Origin: an uncultured Rhodospirillales bacterium | GTDB taxonomy: Bacteria; Pseudomonadota; Alphaproteobacteria; Azospirillales; Azospirillaceae | Assembly: GCA_903856295.1 (NCBI GenBank) | Contig: CAIOBP010000003.1 | Span: forward strand, 1 to 41,309 | Direction of reading: 5' to 3' | DNA: 41,309 nucleotides | Part shown: piece after piece, positions 38,423-41,309 of the stretch | Layout: the number at the start of each line of letters is the position of its first letter | Position numbering within the stretch: the stretch's first letter is position 1 | Translations under genes and position numbers: made by a program | The notes under the pieces: model-generated | Told to the model about the DNA's origin: nothing | The model's database searches: none | The model's input: the letters and a program-made list of their open reading frames with translations, nothing else

Positions 38423-39556
38423 ATGAACATCACCATCGAACGCGCCGCCCTCCTCCGCTCCCTCGGACACATCCAAAGCGTTGTCGAACGCCGGAGCACC
38501 ATTCCCGTGCTCGCCAACGTTCTGTTGAAGGCCCATGGCTCCGAGTTGTCGCTGGCCGCGACCGACATGGACCTGGAGATCGTCGAGGACGTACCAGCGG
38601 TGGTGACGCGGCCGGGAACGACCACCGCCCCTGCCCATACCCTCTATGAAATCGTGCGCAAGCTGCCCGATGGCGCCCAAGTCGAACTGGATTGCGATGC
38701 CGGGGCGTCATTGCTGACGCTGCGCTCGGGGCGGTCCCAGTTCAAGCTGGGCTGCCTGCCCGCCGACGATTTTCCGCAGCTCACCGGCTCCGGCTTCACC
38801 CACAAGTTCACGCTCCCGGCCGCCGATCTCAGGGCGCTGGTCGACCGCACCCGATTCGCGATCTCCACCGAGGAGACCCGCTATTACCTCAACGGCATTT
38901 ACGTCCATGCCGGCCGCGCCGTGATCGGCAGCGGCCCCGAGGTTTCGGTGCTGCGCGCCGTGGCCACCGACGGCCATCGCCTCGCCCGCATCGAACTGCC
39001 CCTGCCCGAGGGCGCCGCCGGAATGCCGGGGGTGATCATTCCGCGCAAGACCGTGGGTGAGATTCGCAAGCTGATCGACGAGGCGGCGGCCGGCATCGAG
39101 GTTTCCCTTTCGGAAACCAAAATCCGCGTCGCTTTCGATTCGATCGCGGTGACCTCGAAGCTGATCGACGGCACCTTTCCCGACTATGAGCGGGTGATCC
39201 CGGTCGGTAATGACAAGATCATGGAGGTCAAGGCCAAGCCCTTCGCCGCCGCCGTCGACCGCGTCGCCACCATTTCCACCGAGAAGAGCCGGGCGGTGAA
39301 ACTGGTGATTCACCGCGACACCCTCACCCTCTCGGCCACCAGTCCGGAAGCGGGCAGCGCCACCGAGGAAATCGAGGTGCAATACAGCGGCCCGCCACTG
39401 GAAATCGGCTTCAACTCCCGCTACCTGCTCGACATCGTCCAGCAGATCGAAAGCGGCGACGCCCGCTTCATCATGGCCGACGCCGCCGCGCCATCCATCG
39501 TCCGCGACATCGCCGTCGGCGGCGCCCTTTTCGTGCTGATGCCGATGCGGGTGTGA
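38423..39556 (+). CDS. dnaN: DNA polymerase III beta subunit (sliding clamp)
   Basis: The 377-aa protein forms the ring that tethers DNA polymerase to its template. All three clamp domains are present: N-terminal MNITIERAALLRSLGHIQSV with VERRSTIPVLANVLL, the middle domain with ISTEETRYYLNGIYVH and AVATDGHRLARIELPLPEG, and the C-terminal LIDGTFPDYERVIP with the end FVLMPMRV (the MPMRV end is a clamp hallmark). The length is usual. It follows ybaB rather than dnaA, so the clamp and clamp-loader genes are neighbours here. Confidence 0.97.
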   Translation: MNITIERAALLRSLGHIQSVVERRSTIPVLANVLLKAHGSELSLAATDMDLEIVEDVPAVVTRPGTTTAPAHTLYEIVRKLPDGAQVELDCDAGASLLTLRSGRSQFKLGCLPADDFPQLTGSGFTHKFTLPAADLRALVDRTRFAISTEETRYYLNGIYVHAGRAVIGSGPEVSVLRAVATDGHRLARIELPLPEGAAGMPGVIIPRKTVGEIRKLIDEAAAGIEVSLSETKIRVAFDSIAVTSKLIDGTFPDYERVIPVGNDKIMEVKAKPFAAAVDRVATISTEKSRAVKLVIHRDTLTLSATSPEAGSATEEIEVQYSGPPLEIGFNSRYLLDIVQQIESGDARFIMADAAAPSIVRDIAVGGALFVLMPMRV

Positions 39557-39603
39557 CGGTTGACGGGGTATGCTGGAGTCCGCGAACGCACGAGGGCAAG
39601 GTC

Positions 39604-39828
39604 ATGACTGAATTGCTCCAAACTGCCTTCAATCGTCTGTCGCAGTTGCCGCCTGAGCGTCAGGACGCGCTGGCGCGCGAAATCCTCGCCGACCTTGAAG
39701 ACGAGGACCGATGGGATGCCACGTTCTCCCGCTCCGGGGCACTGCTGGATCGGCTTGCCGACGAGGCGGAAATGGAGATCACGTCTGGCACAACCCGCCC
39801 CGGCGACCCGGGGCATGAGACCGTGTGA
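39604..39828 (+). CDS. Putative antitoxin of a type II toxin-antitoxin pair
   Basis: The 74-aa protein starts MTELLQTAFNRLSQLPPERQ, a helical segment common to antitoxins placed before RelE/ParE-type toxins. It continues with DALAREILADLEDEDRWDAT and an acidic, unstructured tail. No classic DNA-binding motif is seen. ATG 39604 has an AAGG site 3-4 nt upstream; the longer frame starting at 39553 inside dnaN is rejected. Its stop overlaps the toxin GTG (GTGTGA), so translation is coupled. Confidence 0.7.
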   Translation: MTELLQTAFNRLSQLPPERQDALAREILADLEDEDRWDATFSRSGALLDRLADEAEMEITSGTTRPGDPGHETV

Positions 39829-40088
39829 AGTCCTTCACCACCAGCCGGTTCCGTGACCTCTACGCGGCGTTGCCAGAGGATGTGCGGGCAGCGGCGCGGG
39901 AGAGCTATCAGCACTGGCGCCTGGACGCCGGACACCCGGGATTAAGGTTCAAACCGGTCCATCCGTCCCGGCCGATCTGGTCGGTCCGCATTGGCCGGGG
40001 CTGGCGAGCCCTGCGCTTGCGCAAGGATGACGGCATCACATGGTTCTGGATCGGCTCCCATGCCGATTACGATCGCTTGCTGGGTTGA
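39825..40088 (+). CDS. RelE/ParE-superfamily-like toxin
   Basis: The 87-aa basic protein begins MKSFTTSRFRDLYAALPEDV and has the short alpha/beta pattern of RelE/ParE-fold toxins: an N-terminal strand, two helices (VRAAARESYQHWRLDAGHPG), then strands WSVRIGRGWRALRLRKDDGI and TWFWIGSHADYDRLL. The final SHADYDRLL end matches the usual 'G-x-H-x-x-Y-x-x-L' of this fold. Such toxins cut mRNA on the ribosome or poison gyrase; which one applies is not clear. It overlaps the antitoxin gene and lies just outside the tRNA fragment. Confidence 0.72.
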   Translation: MKSFTTSRFRDLYAALPEDVRAAARESYQHWRLDAGHPGLRFKPVHPSRPIWSVRIGRGWRALRLRKDDGITWFWIGSHADYDRLLG

Positions 40089-40173
40089 ACGGCCGGTACC
40101 GGCGCGCCACGGAAGGCGTGCCCCCCAAAAACCAGCCCTGACCTGACTCTTATACATGAGAAGTTGGTGAGGA

Positions 40174-40223
40174 TGGTGGGCGCGACAGGGATTGAACCTG
40201 TGACCCCTGCGATGTCAACACAG
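40174..40223 (-). other. 3' fragment of tRNA-Val(GAC), likely attachment site (att)
   Basis: Read on the minus strand, the 50 nt fold into an anticodon arm CTGTG-TTGACAT-CGCAG (anticodon GAC), a variable loop, a T arm ACAGG-TTCAATC-CCTGT, the acceptor 3' strand CGCGCCC, a discriminator A and CCA. The D arm and the 5' acceptor strand are missing; upstream sequence is AT-rich and unrelated. Tyrosine integrases recombine in tRNA 3' halves, often from the anticodon loop, leaving such a fragment on the far end. The element would extend to higher coordinates. The complete tRNA gene is not in the window. Confidence 0.8.
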
Positions 40224-40314
40224 TTACTATTTAATAAAAACATCGCATTATAGATACAACCGAACGCAACTTCCGCTAATTGATTCCTACGGAATCAGCC
40301 ATGTAGGCAGCTGG

Positions 40315-40341
40315 TGCGTTTGATCTGCGTTCTAGTGCGTT
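40315..40341. repeat. Three TGCGTT motifs at helical spacing
   Basis: TGCGTT occurs at 40315-40320, 40326-40331 and 40336-40341, starts 11 and 10 bp apart, with the reverse form AACGCA at 40263-40268. They are 90-165 bp inside the tRNA fragment, where integrase arm-type or excisionase sites are often found. Confidence 0.4.
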
Positions 40342-40392
40342 TTAGGAACGGATGTGAACGCCGCCACCCTGTCTCAGTTCCCTGAGTGCAAA

Positions 40393-40428
40393 ATTCATCC
40401 CGCCAAGCCGAAGCTTGACGGGATGAAT
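40393..40428 (-). terminator. Long hairpin downstream of the phage-like gene
   Basis: ATTCATCCCG pairs with CGGGATGAAT (10 bp); after one mismatch CAAGC pairs with GCTTG around loop CGAA. It sits 20 nt past the stop of the minus-strand gene ending at 40448 and is followed on that strand by TTTGCAC, a short T-run. Confidence 0.6.
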
Positions 40429-40447
40429 ATCCGTGAGGGTAACCGGA

Positions 40448-41077
40448 TCAAGTCTGCGGTGCGGCCGGCCGGTTGGCCCTCGCCGCCGCGCAGCCGGCGC
40501 TGAGGCTACGATAAAGGTCGGCCGCCGCCGCCTCGGTCGCCGGAATGGCCTTACTGCCGGTCAGGGCGACGAGGCCGATGACCGCCGGAGCGATGCTCTG
40601 GCCGGCAGCGGCGGCTTGATCGACCATGTCGCAGGCATGGGCGATGCCGGCATTGAGCTGCTGGGCGGCTGCCTCGACCCGCTCAGCTCCCGCCGCCACC
40701 TTGGCATCGAGAGCGGCCAGACCGCTACAGGCCGTCATCAGCGGCACCGACAGCAAGGCGGCCAGCAGTAGCGCCAGACGCCCCCCCGAAGACGTCGGGG
40801 GAGACCACCCGAGCAGCTGCGCGGCGACCGCCGACTCGGAAGCCGCCGTCGAGAGATCGCCCCGGCTCGCCGCCTCGAAGGCGGTTTTGGCGGCGGCAGC
40901 GGCGTCGGGATGGGCCTTGGCATTTTGGCCGACCAGAGCCAGCAGCTCAATCACGCGGTAGCCCAGGCGCTGCCACGCCGGGGCATCGGCGCCCGGAGTC
41001 GGAATGATGTTGGTGAGCAGCGAGGCCCCGGTCACCAGGGCGGTGACAAGGGTAAACCAATCGATAGAGGTCAACAT
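40448..41077 (-). CDS. Phage-like membrane protein with internal lipobox (possible two-gene fusion)
   Basis: The 209-aa frame starts MLTSIDWFTLVTALVTGASL with an ideal AAGGAG site 6 nt before ATG 41077. The first ~75 residues hold a weak N-terminal membrane helix and LGYRVIELLALVGQNAKAH. From about residue 98 a second hydrophobic stretch (LALLLAALLSVPLMTAC) ends in a perfect lipobox at Cys117, followed by an Ala/Glu-rich helical part. A run of seven G precedes the lipobox segment; with six G the frame would split into a first protein ending at 40738 and a lipoprotein starting at an overlapping GTG. I infer a lysis- or envelope-linked phage gene; the family is not recognised. Confidence 0.5.
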   Translation of the reverse strand: MLTSIDWFTLVTALVTGASLLTNIIPTPGADAPAWQRLGYRVIELLALVGQNAKAHPDAAAAAKTAFEAASRGDLSTAASESAVAAQLLGWSPPTSSGGRLALLLAALLSVPLMTACSGLAALDAKVAAGAERVEAAAQQLNAGIAHACDMVDQAAAAGQSIAPAVIGLVALTGSKAIPATEAAAADLYRSLSAGCAAARANRPAAPQT

Positions 41078-41097
41078 GATGAGCTCCTTTCGAGCAC

Positions 41098-41126
41098 AAA
41101 AAAACCGCCGGGCAATGCCTCGGCGG
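41098..41126 (-). terminator. Rho-independent terminator of the gene at the right edge
   Basis: On the minus strand, CCGCCG-A-GGC pairs with GCC-CGGCGG around loop ATT (one bulged base), followed directly by seven T. It lies 28 nt after the stop of the partial gene at 41155. Confidence 0.8.
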
Positions 41127-41154
41127 ACGGGTGATGGGGATTGGTGCAGTCAGG

Positions 41155-41309
41155 CTATTTCGGCAGCACCACTTTGCCGGTCAGGAACAGGGTGCGCTCG
41201 CAGGCCCGGTTTGTGCATACTAGCTTCTGTAAATTAATTGCTTGCTGATACTGCGCAGCCGGGCCTCCCGGAGTGATGAGGACGCGTAAGCGTCCGAAGA
41301 ACGGAGGGA
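41155..41309 (-). CDS. C-terminal end of an unidentified protein (runs off the right edge)
   Basis: A minus-strand frame without start is open from the window edge to TAG (41157-41155) and gives about 51 residues, including PPFFGRLRVLITPGGPAAQY and LVCTNRACERTLFLTGKVVL then PK. Two Cys spaced by four residues are visible. The amino-acid pattern is protein-like, and a strong terminator follows, both of which support a real gene. It shares direction with the phage-like gene downstream. No family is recognised; a phage structural or hypothetical protein is the best guess from context. Confidence 0.5.
   Translation of the reverse strand, partial: PPFFGRLRVLITPGGPAAQYQQAINLQKLVCTNRACERTLFLTGKVVLPK

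Larger units (their letters stand above)
40089..40447. other. Non-coding region with tRNA fragment, phased hexamers and hairpin
   Basis: No gene is supported in these 359 nt. The stretch contains a 12-bp palindrome GCCGGTACCGGC (40092-40103), the tRNA-Val fragment (40174-40223), an AT-rich segment (40224-40256), three TGCGTT motifs at 10-11 bp spacing, and a long hairpin (40393-40428). Together this looks like the end of an integrated element. Confidence 0.6.

Noticed and set aside
40352-40504. Short plus-strand frame starting VNAATLSQFPECKIHPAK
   Set aside because: It runs through a long terminator-like hairpin and into the opposite gene in an Arg/Pro-rich shadow; an integrase start was considered but not supported.

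Overview
The window is GC-rich bacterial DNA. Gene content and protein sequences point to an alphaproteobacterium of the Rhodospirillales (Rhodospirillum, Magnetospirillum or Phaeospirillum type). The reasons are an F1 ATP synthase operon in the order atpH-A-G-D-C without F0 genes, a proA-nadD-rsfS-rlmH-gpmI-envC-ctpA-deacetylase-rppH cluster, an SRP RNA gene just before dnaX, and a FlaF-type flagellin regulator fold. The genus is inference; no 16S gene is present.

Layout. (1) 1-2019: the right end of an ISL3-type insertion sequence abuts an AT-richer TPR/GT41 glycosyltransferase gene. (2) 2053-4397: a squalene/phytoene-synthase-like protein on the minus strand, iron superoxide dismutase, and three overlapping tiny genes. 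(3) 4394-7407, minus strand: yajC-secD-secF, the accessory part of the Sec translocon. (4) 7408-13600: a non-coding stretch with inverted repeats, a membrane/coiled-coil protein, pepN, an outer-membrane-type protein, a FlaF-DUF2934 fusion and a DMT-family transporter. (5) 13695-22774: a long plus-strand run of housekeeping genes: proline and NAD synthesis, ribosome silencing and 23S rRNA methylation, glycolysis, division-site peptidoglycan hydrolysis (EnvC-like, CtpA, YibQ-like deacetylase) and RNA decapping. (6) 22922-27971, minus strand: the F1 ATP synthase operon, closed by a strong terminator. (7) 28347-35427: an adenosine-kinase-type sugar kinase, an EI24/CysZ membrane protein, a bactofilin, then copZ and a tightly coupled minus-strand group pheA-copA-deacetylase. 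(8) 35549-39556: a coiled-coil membrane protein, SRP RNA, dnaX, ybaB and dnaN. (9) 39604-40088: a toxin-antitoxin pair. (10) 40174-41309: a 50-nt 3' fragment of tRNA-Val(GAC) that looks like an attachment site, then the edge of what appears to be an integrated element carrying phage-like genes and leaving the window on the right.

Most of the window is core chromosome. The accessory or unusual parts are the IS/glycosyltransferase left edge, the tiny-gene cluster at 3.86-4.40 kb, the FlaF-DUF2934 fusion, a pair of deacetylase paralogues of which one has lost its metal and catalytic residues, and the tRNA-fragment/phage-like right edge. Nothing here amounts to a clearly new multi-gene system; the right-hand element is cut off by the window and cannot be judged in full.
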